NCBI GenBank assembly: GCA_020726505.1 | Contig: JAHLEZ010000002.1 | Span: forward strand, 5,332,001-5,396,000 | DNA: 64,000 nt | Source of the DNA: Leptodontidium sp. MPI-SDFR-AT-0119 | Lineage: Eukaryota > Ascomycota > Leotiomycetes > Helotiales > Leptodontidiaceae | Reading direction: 5' to 3' | In this document: positions 1-11,645 of the stretch, one piece after another | Position numbering within the stretch: the stretch's first letter is position 1 | How the letters are laid out: every line of letters starts with the position of its first letter | Notes under the pieces: model-generated | What the model saw: the letters and a program-made list of their open reading frames with translations, nothing else | Told to the model about the DNA's origin: nothing | The model's database searches: none | Position numbers and translations under genes: made by a program

Positions 1-341
1 GAAGAAGAAGAAATAACACATGCAAATGCAGACTGGCGGACTGCTGGAGTTGGTCTTAGCTCGCAGTGCGACACCCCCAGCTGTCTAATTACACTACCAA
101 AAATAGGCTGACGGATTACTCGAGTACCCCGCACCACAGTTGAGTGTCGGCTGTAAGTTAAACCAGTAAATACAGGCAAAGCCAATTGGAAGAACACTAC
201 CAAACCTTACCAGAAATGACGTCAACGGGCAGTTTTGGTAGGGCTTTTAGTAAAGTCAAGTCGACTTAGGGCTACCGAGGGCTACCCCATATTCCTTCAC
301 CCGCTTCGACGCTCTGCTTACCAATTAGCTTCAGGCCTACC

Positions 342-377
342 CCACCCACCACACACACCACACACACACCACACACT
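342..377. repeat. CA-rich microsatellite
   Basis: A run of CACC/CACACA units about 36 bases long, seen directly in the sequence. Confidence 0.85.
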
Positions 378-423
378 GACGATCGCTGTTTGCCATTCGT
401 TGTGACTGCGCCCGGGGAATTTT

Positions 424-519
424 GTGACTGCATCCTGCTGACTGAGCAAACACGCGCGAATAGGTAGGCGTGCCACATATGTGTGGTAGTGACTGCATCC
501 CGCTGAGTGAGCAAACACG
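424..519. repeat. 31-base direct repeat pair
   Basis: Bases 424-454 and 489-519 are near-identical (two mismatches). Each begins GTGACTGCATCC and ends GAGCAAACACG, and the starts are 65 bases apart. A shorter related piece, GTGACTGC, lies just upstream. Possible footprint of a local duplication. Confidence 0.75.
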
Positions 520-836
520 TTAAAGGGGAACCCAGTACTACGCCGCGCCAATGGGCAGGCAATCGGACGCTCAAGGTACTTGAAAATGTATTTCTCGCTA
601 AATCCTTCTCGGGTGGCGTTGGGTCTTAATGATCAATATATTCTCTAGCTACTAAAACAGCAATGCCATTGTTAGGTGGTCGAACAATACTTTGATGGAT
701 ATCTGACTCTCTCCGCCATCGCAAATCAGACCGCACACACCAAATCAATATAAACGTGTAACCAAGCTATTGCAAATATTCCAGCCCGGGAGACAAATAT
801 TTCTTCCAAGTACCGGTTTCAGCCATTGCACATATC

Positions 837-2275
837 ATGACAGGACCAATTCCCTCAGGGGTTTACGCTCCTCTACCAGCTTTTTTTAATGATCAGGATG
901 AGTTAGGCAAGCAAACGAATTTTCCCTAGAATCGCGAATCCAACGGTGATTCAAAGTTGGGGAAAGTGCTTTGCTAACATTGAGCTTTTAGATCTCAAGG
1001 CATACTTAGAGCACGCATTATGTACAGAATTGCTCCCTCTTGCCAGCATTGATAGACCCAATAAGGACATCTTGTACTAACCTAGCAATAACAGATGTCG
1101 CGAAGCCAGGCGTCATTCCCGTTGTCTCCGCTACATTGGGGGAGGCCGCACATTTGGTTTGTGCAGATTCCTGCAGCTGAGGCGATTCCAACCATTCTAA
1201 CAATGCCACTATAGGATCGCCAAGAGCGTATACAGCTGATCAAGGCTTTAAGATCCTCCCTTGATGAGAACGATTTGCACAAGACGCCAATAGTAGCTGG
1301 CGTAGGTGCGACAAGCGCTCGAGAGACTATCAGCCTCGCAAAGGATGCGGCAGCTGCTGGTGCGGAATTCGTTCTCGTCATAGCCCCCAGCTACTATGCG
1401 ACTGCTTTGAAGGCAAACCCGACCGCGATTAAGAGATTTTTCATCGATGTGGCTTCCCAATCGCCAGTGCCAGTGTGCGTATGCCTTTGGTGGGAGGCTC
1501 ATTTTTGGTTTCAAACTCGTTTCGCACACTATATATTGGGAAGAGAGATACTGTTAGCTAATAAGAATGCCGGACGAAACAGAATCATCTACAACTATCC
1601 AGTCGTTTCTGGCGGTATTGATCTAACTAGCGACGATGTTGTGGATATTACAACCGCCGCACCAAACATCTGCAGCATTATGCTATCGTGAGTCGTAGCC
1701 GTGACTTTTTTGGCTTATCAATGTCCGCTAACAACGCTATACAGCTGTGGGAATATTGGGAAAGTTTCGAGAATTACGAGCCTTGTAGATGGATCTTTCA
1801 AGACGCTCGCTGGGTTCATCGACTTCTTACTTCCGGCTGTTTCGGTTGGTGCAGCCGGTGCTATCAGCCCTTTGCCTAACATTGCACCAGTAAGTCATCA
1901 TCTCTGCAGTAGTGTTGTCAGCCAATTGTTTACCGCTTATAGGAGTTTGCCATGGAGCTTTGGCGCGCTACACAAAGTCTGGATAGTGCTGCAGATTGGG
2001 CGAAAGCCAGGCAACTCCAGGAGAAGGCTTCCATAGCTGAAGCAGAATTGTTAAAAGGCGGTGTGAGTAATGCCATTCATCCTAAATTTATTGCTTTACA
2101 GAAGGTGTGCGAAATATCCTGACATCAATTAAAGGTTGCTGGGTTGAAGTATTTGCTTAACCAGCGTTTCGGCTATCCCGCTGCGCCTAGACTCCCACTG
2201 CAGCCGTTGAGCGAGGTTGCAACAGCCAATTTGTCTAGCAACAAGTATCTAAAGGACTTGATGGCTATGAACTAG
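837..2275 (+). CDS. Dihydrodipicolinate-synthase-family (DapA/aldolase class I) protein lacking the Schiff-base lysine
   Basis: Eight exons: 837-906, 992-1021, 1095-1156, 1215-1474, 1583-1687, 1745-1889, 1943-2062, 2135-2275. They sum to 933 bases and encode 310 residues, the normal length for this TIM-barrel family. Fungal members cleave or condense 2-oxo acids (4-hydroxy-2-oxoglutarate, 2-keto-3-deoxy acids) through a lysine Schiff base. Visible landmarks are the N-terminal GVYAPLPAFFN, the loop SATLGEAAHL (family GxTGE), the catalytic-tyrosine motif IIYNYP (Tyr144) and the late-barrel GAAGAISPLPN. Where the family has the Schiff-base Lys (GIKxxxGN-like), this protein reads SIMLSCGN, with Met174 (codon 1680-1682). 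One A-to-T change from AAG would explain it. Intron 1 (907-991) starts GCAAGC, so it is a GC-AG intron. Family is confident; activity is doubtful. Alternative: a recent pseudogene or a sequence error at one base. Confidence 0.85.
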
Positions 2276-3315
2276 AAAAGAGTTGTTTTCTTAGGTGCGA
2301 CAGGAAAATGCGATGTGTATTCTTTTGGCCATGTCATATGGAAGCACTGCAACCCAATTAACTAGTCTCATAATGTTGCGAAAGACGGAGGTTTGAGGAG
2401 AGATCAGGTCAAACACATCCGGCTTCTAGAGTAATATCAGGGAACGGTTCGGAGTACACTTAGTGGGGCCTGCAAACCTGCCGCGAGTAGTATCCAGCGC
2501 ACTTGATAGATGATGTTACAGGGACTGGCTTACGGAGAGGCCGAGATCTTTACTTCATGGCCACGTCTGGGATCACCCTTGACAAGCTTCCCCTTTTTTT
2601 CTCGCTTAGCTGGAAGTGAGTCTATCACAAACAGTACCACACCCAATGATGCCCAGGTAATGGAGTCTGCACCCCTGTCGCGGAATTTTGTAGCAAAGCC
2701 TACCTCGTACTTCGTATTATGGGTGATAATCTAACCTTTTCTGCCTGTGCTACCTGACACAGATTTTACCAGTCACAGACGGAAAAGAATAAAGCGAATT
2801 GGTTCATTGGGTATTACTCTATGTAAAGTGGAATATTCTAGCCAAGTCTTTGATCTTTACCACATGTACCAAAGTACATTTTCAGTCCACTGAATAAAAG
2901 CACATCACTCGTGGTTTTCGTAAAAAGATTAGTGTAGTTGGGATGAATCCAGGAGTTCCAGCAGTTGTGGCTCCGTCCCAGTTTGCCTTAGGACTGGGGC
3001 TATGCTTAACCTTAATTATGTCAATCTGAATCCACGAGCGCCCATGTCTGCTAGCACCAACAGATACCCACAGCTCGACGTCCAATCCAGGGGACAGTAG
3101 CGCGCTTCAAGCTAGGGCTGAAAGAACATTCTTGTCGTTCCTGGATTTGAGAGCCAGGCATCTTCAGCAGTTCCTTCAGCACACTGCTTCTTCCTTCCCC
3201 GCGGTGCTTCCTCAATCATGCGCTCCAGACATGTCCACGGCTTCATTTCCTGTGGTACACACCCACCCTACCGTGTCCACATGTGCAAAACTTGTCACCA
3301 GCAGGCAGCTGATAT
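2276..3315. other. Intergenic stretch
   Basis: No gene recognised. Short open frames on both strands lack domains, introns and homologous-looking motifs. The minus-strand frame across 2510-2735 reads like weak protein sequence but I cannot assign it. Confidence 0.5.
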
Positions 3316-5241
3316 GTGTGTACAGACGATGAGCCACGAACTTCGATACCGATGCAGCACATAGTCCCACCCGAGAGTCAAGGCGAACATCGAGGGGTAA
3401 AAGTTCGAAGGAAAAGTCAATGGTGGCTATATCTGGACATCTTCGGTGGCTGGCTACTTACTCTGGCCATCGTTTTGGCCTTATACGCATGTCTCGTTTT
3501 CTACTCTGAAGTGCTACCCATCATGTCCCAAATGACGAAGCGAGAAGTCAATACCATCGTCACTGGCCTCTCCATTGCGCTCAGTATCGTCGTCATGAAG
3601 GGGCTCAATAGCTTTGTGGCAACACTTCGATGGTGGATTTTGAGCCGTCACCATCATTCTCTATGGAAAGTATGTTGAGTATTGTTAGGTTCCGGGGCAA
3701 CCATGATGATGCTGACCAACCGCTCGAAAAACAAAGGTCGATTTGATTCTGCAGGCGGAGAGCGTCACTCGTGTCATCAGATTAGCAGCTCGGACAAGCC
3801 GCTGGAGCGTTCATGCTTCTGCTTCTATCTGGCTTTCTGCAATCTTGGTACGTTCCAGCTGCTGTTTTCACAATAGCTACCCCCTCTATTCTTCTTTTGC
3901 CTGGTATCCATCACAAATGGCAACAGATGCTGACGTTATCACATTTCTAGGCAGTCCAGATCGCTCTGGCACTACTTGGACTATGCTACTCCATAGATAT
4001 ACACGATTCCATGACATTTGTAAACCAGAAAGGAAAGGTGTCGGTGCCCGCCATGTCCAACATCCAGACAATAAAAATTATCCAACGCGAAGTCGATTCC
4101 TTCGAAGCTCAGGAATACACTGCAAACAGGTTCGTTTATTAATCCTCATTCCAATATCTCTACACTGCGGGAAACAGAGACTGACAAATACTCCAGTTAT
4201 GGCCAGATTTCCCTGGCTTTCGATACTGCTTTGCCCGAGAAGATCCCAGGTCCTGGCTCGATATGGACAGCTTCCGACCCTCTCATGTTCTGTGATGTGC
4301 AGCGCTGTACGTACGTTTTCCACGAGACAACAGCCGAACCTACCGAGGATACCGATGGTAACGACAAGAATGCCGATGGGTCCAGCGAACAGGAAAAGCC
4401 TCTTGTTGTCGCCAGCGACAGAACACTCGATTCCTCCGCAGTGTGTCAAAGCTGGTCAGTGACGAGCGGCGGCAACGGCACTACGAACCGAATAACTATC
4501 GACACCAAGGGTGATGGAATGGCGGACGAGGTCTTCATTCCTGTCCTAGGCGGAGTCAACCAGACAACTTTCATAGCCGACACCGTTGAAAGCTGCGGGT
4601 CTGGTTGCAGGACTATCGCTGCTTTCGAAGCTGCGGATACAAACTCGTGGTATTATCGTTGTAACGTAACGGTTGACCGAGTCAAGAATTCCACTAGGCT
4701 AGAGCATGAGGTCTCTGGCACTTTGAGATCCATGGCTGCTGCTGCTATCGCACTACAGGGAATCGGAGTCTCATCTCTTGATCTCGACGACGTCCAGTAC
4801 CAGATATACCCGGCCGAATCTGTGTTTGGGCTGCCGAATCTGGGTTCCAACGACTCTATGGCGTTGACTATGGCGCGGTTTGCCATTGGAACGATTGCTA
4901 TTACCGCTCAGTCCAATGATCCGTTGGTCATTGATGGTTTCGCCCCCATGAAGGGCTCACATTTGGTCGTTGACAAATGGGGTTATGTTATTTTGATATT
5001 GGCTTCGGTCGCCTCGGCGCAACTTCTCTTGGCGATTGCGACTGCAGTCATCGCCAGCCGTATCGTGATACCAGAAGGGCCTATTGCTGTAGCACAAGTG
5101 TTGTCACCCATCGCCGATAAATTACAGAAGGTTGGGTCACTTGCGTCGGGGGGGCATGGTGGGTCTTGGATCTACAAAGCTGTGCAGACCTCAGACGAAG
5201 GTATCTATGACCTGTTTATGGAGGAGTTAGATTGTACATAA
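3316..5241 (+). CDS. Fungal-specific multi-pass membrane protein, function unknown
   Basis: Four exons: 3316-3669, 3737-3847, 3951-4129, 4197-5241 (562 residues; a start at Met13, base 3352, is equally possible). Phases close across all three introns. Three hydrophobic segments lie near the N-terminus (around WLLTLAIVLALYACLVF, the VNTIVTGLSIAL region, and the exon 2-3 junction ending ALALLGLCYSID). A fourth lies near the C-terminus (VILILASVASAQLLLAIATA). Between them is a roughly 300-residue Cys-containing, glycosylation-rich loop (NGT, NQT, NVT, NST, NDS), probably extracytoplasmic. The pattern TGLSIALS followed by LRWWILSR recurs in large uncharacterised ascomycete membrane families. I do not know a function. 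The RNA-level start is unverified. Confidence 0.75.
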
Positions 5242-5781
5242 ATCAAGTTGTATTATATACAAAATGTCAAGCTGGGTTTGTTGCTTCACCACGCCGACTG
5301 GAATAGGAGTCTCTCGAGATTCTGGGGCAAATGGAGTCTCTCGGAAGTGCAGACGCGGTCGTGAAAAACTTGGCATTGGTACGATGCAGCTTACCCTTCA
5401 ACGCAACTCTAACAATATTTCAGCAACTTTGGAATCTTGAAGCCCTTGAGCAGCCTCGTTTTTCGTGGTGTTCCGGATTTGTCGTTCAAAAATAGAGCTT
5501 ACTCTAGAGCCCCTTGTACTTCAACCAACATCAGTGAAGCCCGCCAAATAACTCGCAGTGCAACAAATATGGGAGCGTAAAAAACTTTCATCATTTACTT
5601 TTCCATGAAGTACTGACAATTTGTTCAATTTAATCTTACCATGCAGCCAACCATCAAATCAGGCGAAACTCATCTCCATCCCTCTCAGCCCAAACCACCG
5701 CCTCACCCCTCATGACACCATCCAAATAACACTGACCAACCAGCTGGTACCGATATCCATCAGCCTTCCATTTACCGTACT
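5242..5781. other. Intergenic stretch
   Basis: Contains only short open frames. No gene, repeat or RNA recognised. Confidence 0.5.
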
Positions 5782-8062
5782 ATGTCGAACTCGGACGAAG
5801 ATTCTGTATGTAGGAGCGTCCCGAGCGCAAGGCGGCGGTACGGCCGATGGTTCACTAAACCGTTTCCCGAACCCATGAAAAAGTTGTCCACGATGCAGAA
5901 CACATATATCTATCAAGATCTTGCATACCATGACGATATCCGCATTCTCAAAATAATGCGCGGCAACCAGGCTGCGCCTCTGAAGTGCATGCTCTTGCCG
6001 AGTGCCTTGCCAGCAATCAACGGCCGTCCATCGTCATCTACTTCGAAAATGAATGAATACTTTGCTCTTTCCTACTGTTGGGGGAGGGAAGATCCAACCC
6101 ACCCAATCGCGATGTATGATGAACAACTCCAGAAACTTACGCTGTCAAATTCCGTCTTTTATATCCAGGACAATGTGGCCGCAGCACTACGACATTTCAG
6201 ATGCGAGGATGCGGATGTGAACATTTGGATTGATGCACTGTGCATCAACCAAGCGAACGACGACGAAAAGACCGCTCAGGTGTCAAGAATGCATGAGATA
6301 TATAGTATGGCGGACTATGTTTGCTCCTGGCTTGGAGCTGGCAAGCCGGAGACAAGGGAGACATTCCAATTTCTTAATATGATCCTGACGCTTGAACGGC
6401 TCGATAAACTTATCGACAGCGAGCAAGGTCTCGAATCATGGATGTTGGTACTTCAACTGCTAAGGCATCCCTGGTTTAGGAGACGATGGGTTATTCAAGA
6501 GTTGGTTTTGGCGCAGAGGGCTATTGTTCACTGGGGTGAGGAGTGTATTGAATGGTCAGATTTTGCAGATGCTATCTCGTTATTCATGGCCAAATACGAG
6601 GAAGTCCGGAAGCTTCTGGGCCGCCGACGATCATTCTCCAACGATCGTTTAGACCCTCGAGATATCGTGGTGAATACCCTAATTGACGTCACTAGCAATT
6701 AGGTGTTCAGATCATCAGACAGTTCTATCATACGAGCAGTAAATCTAGAGGCCCTTGTTTCATCTTTTTTTTTTAGCATTCGAGGCGACGGACCCAAGAG
6801 ATACGATATTTGCAGTTCTGTCTCTGGCAAGCGATGCAATGCCTTCAAACCAGCCAACCCCCGTTAATGCCCAGTCACGAAAACCGAACCCACTGCTCCA
6901 CTTTATCGTTACTGCCTGTTGGGCTTCTTAAAATACTTGTTCGGGTGGTCTCTACTTGCGTCGGCTCTGCTTGTGTCACGACCTCCTACTCAGTCGTTAC
7001 CTGCTGACGCCATGAGAGTTGATGAGCGAATATCCCCAAACTATAAGAAAAGCCTCACAGATGTCTACGCAGATTTCATGGAGTACTGCATAGAAAATTC
7101 GATGTCTCTAGACATTCTTTGTCGCCATTGGGCACCAGGGCCAACAGCGTTTACCTCTCGTCGAATCCTCAAGCTCGAAAAAGCCGGACAAAAGACAGAG
7201 CCAGAAAGTCTTCCAACATGGATTCCCCGTATCGAAGGACATGCTTTTTGGGGGGGGATCGGGCATTCAATATAGCCAAAGCAGGACAAATGTTGATAGT
7301 TTTGTAGCAGATCTAGAAAGCCAAATTCGACGTCCCTACAATGCTTCCAAGTCGCTTCCTCCAGATATCAAATTTGGCAGACTCAGACCACCCAAGCAAA
7401 AGACGCAATGGAGAGGAAACCCGCAAATGGATACACCAAAAAAATCTTATCTTGCGGGCATTGCGGATCCACGATCATCTCGATTGGGGAAACATGATGG
7501 CACATTACATGTAAGAGGTTTCAAACTAGGAATTATCGAGAAGCTTTCCGGACGTGTCCTGGACGGTGTTATACCCGGAGAAGCTCTGCGGTATGGAGGC
7601 TGGCCGGAAGAGCCTAAAGATGATAGTTTCAGATCGAATCTGGCGCACGCTCGTTCCTGACAGGGGCCCTTACGGTGACAATGTTCCGCGATGGTACCGC
7701 CGGGCCTGCCTGGAGGTCTTGATGAATGTCAATCGAAACGGAGATCTCGACACGAATGACTTGCAATTGCAGTACCTGCCAACGTCGATAAGGGAATATA
7801 TGACCAGAATACAAGAAGTGGCTTGGAACAGGAGGTTCTTCTTAGCCGAGAGCAGGACCAGCGAGAGTCTTTACGGGCTGGCTCCGCCAAGAGCTAGATA
7901 TGGCGATCAAATTTGCATTTTTTCGGCTGCAGTGTTCCGGTCATCGTCCGAAAAGTCTCGTCGAAGCAATATCAATTTGTGGGCGAGTGCTATGTTCATG
8001 GAGCAATGAGAGGAGAAGCAATCCAGGGGGAAACGAAGTCTAAATATTTCATTTTAATTTAA
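5782..8062 (+). pseudogene. HET-domain (heterokaryon incompatibility) protein, disrupted
   Basis: Frame 1 (5782-6702) carries the HET core: FALSYCWG, then WIDALCINQ, then HPWFRRRWVIQELVLA. HET proteins trigger cell death when genetically different hyphae fuse. The frame stops at 6702, but the next 60 bases still read as HET sequence. After a run of ten T (6768-6777) the frame shifts, giving FEATDPRDTIFAVLSLASD. Further shifts occur near 6915 (into YKKSLTDVYADFMEYC), 7250 at a run of G (into the frame with FKLGIIEKLSGRV), 7610 (into WYRRACLEVL and WNRRFFLAE) and 7920 at a run of T (into CSVPVIVRKV and VHGAMRGEAIQ). The conserved order of a full-length HET protein of about 700 residues is therefore preserved across at least five frames. 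Several breaks sit in homopolymers, so some could be sequencing errors, but the internal stop plus repeated shifts favour a decayed gene. Confidence 0.85.
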
Positions 8063-9381
8063 GATGAGAAATAATTAATATCATAATCCGGAAGATATGT
8101 GATCGGAGATCATCCTTTGTGTTGTTCGCTAAAAAAGAAATCTTACATAGCAAAGGGGAGTTCAGGAGCTCAGCCTCAATCTTCGCTCTTGTCACAGCTG
8201 TGAGGACCTGAAAGCCCATTCCGACATTCAGAGCGCTGTTGTTCGCTGGACGCAAACGAGCCGCCAGCTTGAGCGGTGGCCAGAATATACTCTGCGGATG
8301 GACTCTGCTGGTCACCAGGCCAAATAGACTCTAATTCTTGTTGCAAATCGAGAAGACGAAAATACTTGCACACGTCCCATTCTTGTCGTTTTGATGCAGG
8401 GGGAGGCAATGCGTCAGTGAATGGGAGTCAAAAGGAGACTTATTTTTCCTTGTACAGGTAGTTCCCTATTTGGTGACTTGGCAGGCGAATTCGAGAGGTG
8501 TGGATATTTCGCTGAAGCGTTGAAGTAAATTTAGGTGTTCTGGGTAACTTATGGCCTCAGCATTGAGACGTTTGGCTAGATTTGGTACCATTGCGTAGGT
8601 GCGCCAAGCCTGCGGCGACTCAAGCTGGTCTCGAGGCAGGTCTTCGTTTTTGAATTGTACTCACTCGGTTTGATTCCAAATCACCACTCACTCTATTCGG
8701 GCCCCACCCGCATCCAGGGGTGACTCACATTGTCCCTTGCCTTGCAGGACGGGGCTTGAAGTCGCGGAAGAGGAATGAAGACTTTAAGTGGGAATCACTA
8801 GCATGAATATAAGCCTAGGAACTAAATGATTCACACTAAGTTCCGTGGGTTTAACCCGGAAGTCATAAATGTAACGTTGATTTAGTACAGTATCTCTGTT
8901 TATGTAATGGCTAATTCTAGCCTATCTATTAATTTATATAAAATATTTATCTTGATTTTTTGCGTATTTACGTTAATATATTTTTACATTAAGATAAATG
9001 ATTAAAGATATTAAACTAATATAGAGTTAAGATATATATGTTTAGTTCTTAAGGAGAATAAGTAATGTAAACTTTAAGGGAGAGAGATTCACTTAATGAG
9101 TGTGAATCACGAATTCTCGATAATGGAAATTTAGGAGAGGAGATTTAGTATATTGTGGGAGGGACGAAGCCTAATAAACCACATAACAGGAGTGAGGTAA
9201 GGAAGAGATTCTAGGTTAGAAAATTGAGAATCGATCAAATCTAAAGATAATACATATCTGAAGAGTGTGAAAAGTCGAGAGAGGGGAGGAGAAAATAAGG
9301 CTAATATCTTCCCTAATCCCAAATCATCGGAAAGTCTCAAACGCATCGACAAAAATCCAATGGTTAAACGCGCAGTCCCTG
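8063..9381. other. AT-rich decayed repeat region
   Basis: No gene. The GC content drops sharply at about 8850-9090, which is almost all A/T, as expected after repeat-induced point mutation. Bases 8769-8840 match, inverted, a segment at 51611-51678, so this is part of a dispersed element. The words GATTCAC and GTGAATC recur at 8828, 9089 and 9100 in opposite orientation. Confidence 0.6.
8769..8840 (+). repeat. Dispersed repeat, copy A (inverse match at 51611-51678)
   Basis: About 70 bases containing ATGAAGACTTTAA, GGGAATCAC, AGCATGAAT and GATTCACAC in order. The reverse complement of 51611-51678 has the same words at the same spacing, roughly 80 percent identical by eye. It is probably a piece of a long terminal repeat or small transposon. 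Confidence 0.7.
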
Positions 9382-10292
9382 ATGTCGGATCGAAGCTCAA
9401 AGTTAATTAGCACTCCTTACCCTGATATGCTTTACGGATATAACAGTCTTGGAGCATTTCCCCAGCAGCAAGCCCAACTTCGCACTATGGCAAATGAGAT
9501 GGTAGCCAATACTCAGGACTTGATATATCCATTTTTGTTATCGAGTTCAAGGCCGATGGTCCGGGAGGGTATGGGAGTTTGTGGGTGGCAACGAATCAAT
9601 GCCTCGGCGGCTCTACATCTTGTGTTAACATTGCTGAAGGCCTCAATCGCCGCCTAAGATAGTGTAAGAGCAAGGAGGTCTAGCCGATTAATAGTGCTAC
9701 ATTGAGTATTGCTATGAACGGTACGGAAGCACGACTCTACGTCTCTTGGAAGCGTAATGAGCTTGACTACTACATGAAACATGTCGACAGTTTCTTGCTT
9801 CAAAAGCCCCGTGATTATATAGAGTTTCGCAAGCACGCCTTGAACATTATCGACTGGGGCAAGGACGAGCGCCTGAACAAGATTCGAGACTCGTTAAACA
9901 GCCTCCTCGAGGAGAGTCGGAAGGCCGCCTCCCAGAGAGCCAAGTCCCGCCCGCCGCCTTTCTCAGATGATTCCGTAAGGAACAGTAGTCAGAAGCGCAA
10001 ATCTTCATCATCGTCCCGCGGACGCAACAGCAAAGCCAAAACCGTACAAGAACACCCCAACAGCGGAGCAAATACTTCGCCTTCTGCCTGTTTCCATGAG
10101 TACAATCAGGACGACTCCTCTGTGCAAATCCCAGCTGCGGCCGATGTATACGCTCCGCCTCCCACCAGTTTCCAAGAAAACGATCAGTATGACTCCTCTA
10201 TGCAAATCCCCGATGCGGACTGTGTATACGCTCCGCCTTCCGCCAGCTTCCAGGACAATCAGGGATGGTCCCTTGATGCAAATTTCCACTGA
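9382..10292 (+). pseudogene. DUF7924-like fungal protein, disrupted
   Basis: Sequence from 9382 reads MLYGYN, AAFPQQQ-like and DLIYPF in one frame. At the T run near 9531 the reading shifts to VIEFKADGPGGYGSLWVATN and NIAEGLNRRLR. It then meets two TAG codons at about 9657 and 9684 before NSATLSIAMNGTEARLYVSW and the long open frame 9702-10292 (WKRNELDYYM, EFRKHALNIIDWGKDERL, then a Ser/Pro-rich tail). This is the order of a common ascomycete protein with a nuclease-like domain of unknown role (DUF7924 by memory). Both TAG codons would be CAG before a C-to-T change, as repeat-induced point mutation produces. The tail holds two near-identical units with YAPP and DSSxQIP motifs. The open frame 9702-10292 alone might still be transcribed. 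Confidence 0.7.
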
Positions 10293-11645
10293 TCCTGTCG
10301 AAGGGCCAAAGGAGATAGATCACAACTCTAAGTCTCGAAAGACTCGCAGGAAATGTTAGGGTTAAAGCTCTTTTACCTGCCGTTCAAGGTTGGAGAAACT
10401 TGCTGCAATTCCTGATACTCTACATCTTTCGTCCTGCATCTTCCCGCAACCTCTCAACACCGTCGCCGTCTACCAGTCCCGATGCTCTTCCATTCGCGTT
10501 CTCAGTGGCTGCAATCTCTCTTGGTCCCTATCGACCTCATCATGATACCCCTCTGTGATCACCTTCGCCAAATATCCATCTGCTGTTGGCACGGTTGTCG
10601 GCTTGTGCGCCCTCGAAGTTGCCCAAAGGGGTCGAGCATCTAGAAGCTGCTGTTTGAGGGAAAGTTGGGGAGGGGGGGCGCCGCAGATCACTTCCATCCA
10701 AGATACCTAGAATATTCAGTTTCATTTCTGCATTCTCACTTCAGCCTTAATGTTGCAAAATTTCACGCTCGATCAATACAGACCGTGAAAATCAATGCAA
10801 AACTCTCAAACAATACACAACAACCACCACCTTCCCTTCCACTCCCCCTTCCCTCAAACTTTATGCAAATGCAACTCCCCCCCCCTTCGCCCTCCTTTCC
10901 TAATACCCCAATCCCTCTGCTCCTGGCCATCCAGCCATCCATCATACTTCGTGTTCGCGCGAGGGAGCTTATGAGAGTTCCTCTGTCGGTTCCTATCAAT
11001 GACAGCGCCGAGATTCAAACCTGGATATCGTAAGGAGGTTTCCAAGGAGCTCCAAATATAGAATTGTTGGATGGTTCAATCTCGCCCTACTAGTACACTC
11101 ACGCTTTGCTCCACGCTTCCTGAACCTAAGACGCTACGGGGTATTCGGCCCAAATACCTCCTTCAAGTTTTTTCAAGTACAACATTCTTTTCATTTAAGG
11201 TTGTCCCAACTTGTACTGTATGTACCCCGCAGAGCTAGCTACCTAATCGCACTAAGACTAGGTCCATGTTAAACATGAAGCGCGAGAACGTTCTTGCCCA
11301 TGATGACACTTCTTGATTGACACCTTCCCAAGTCAAGTGCACATTGGCTACTCCACTTGGCCGAGCGACCTGCATCTAGTCTCCATCGTAGAGTTTAAAA
11401 TGGACTCTCAATCAAATTTTTCAATTTATTAAAAATTTTTCCGTTAGTATCCTCTAATTATATTAAATAAATAAAAATATAATAATAATAATGGGGTGGG
11501 GTCTTCCGCTGTAGGCAGCATCATTGGTGCGGGCGCTACAGTAGTGCTACCACTACCTTTAGTATTCGGTGACAAACCCTACCCTATATATTTGGTACTC
11601 TGTACCTCTATCATCTTTTTCCTTCAAATCTCACACAACTGCACG
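10293..11645. other. Intergenic, low-complexity stretch
   Basis: No gene supported. There is a C/CT-rich low-complexity tract at about 10820-10930 and an AT-rich patch at 11398-11490. Open frames here on both strands are translations of that biased composition. Confidence 0.55.
11585..11592 (+). promoter_or_regulatory. TATA-like element
   Basis: TATATATT about 55 bases before the ATG at 11646, followed by a CT-rich leader typical of fungal promoters. Confidence 0.4.

Larger units (their letters stand above)
1..836. other. Non-coding stretch upstream of the aldolase-family gene
   Basis: I see no gene here. It holds a CA/CCA-rich simple repeat at about 342-377 and a 31-base direct repeat (424-454 and 489-519). 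The short open frames on the minus strand are low-complexity translations of these repeats. Confidence 0.6.

Noticed and set aside
2101..2134. A 3-base exon (AAG) in the last intron of the aldolase-family gene
   Set aside because: A single 72-base intron (2063-2134) gives the expected GGVAGLKY junction, so no microexon is needed.
10665..11045. Open frames on both strands with Pro/Ser/Gly runs
   Set aside because: Translations of a C/T-rich low-complexity tract.
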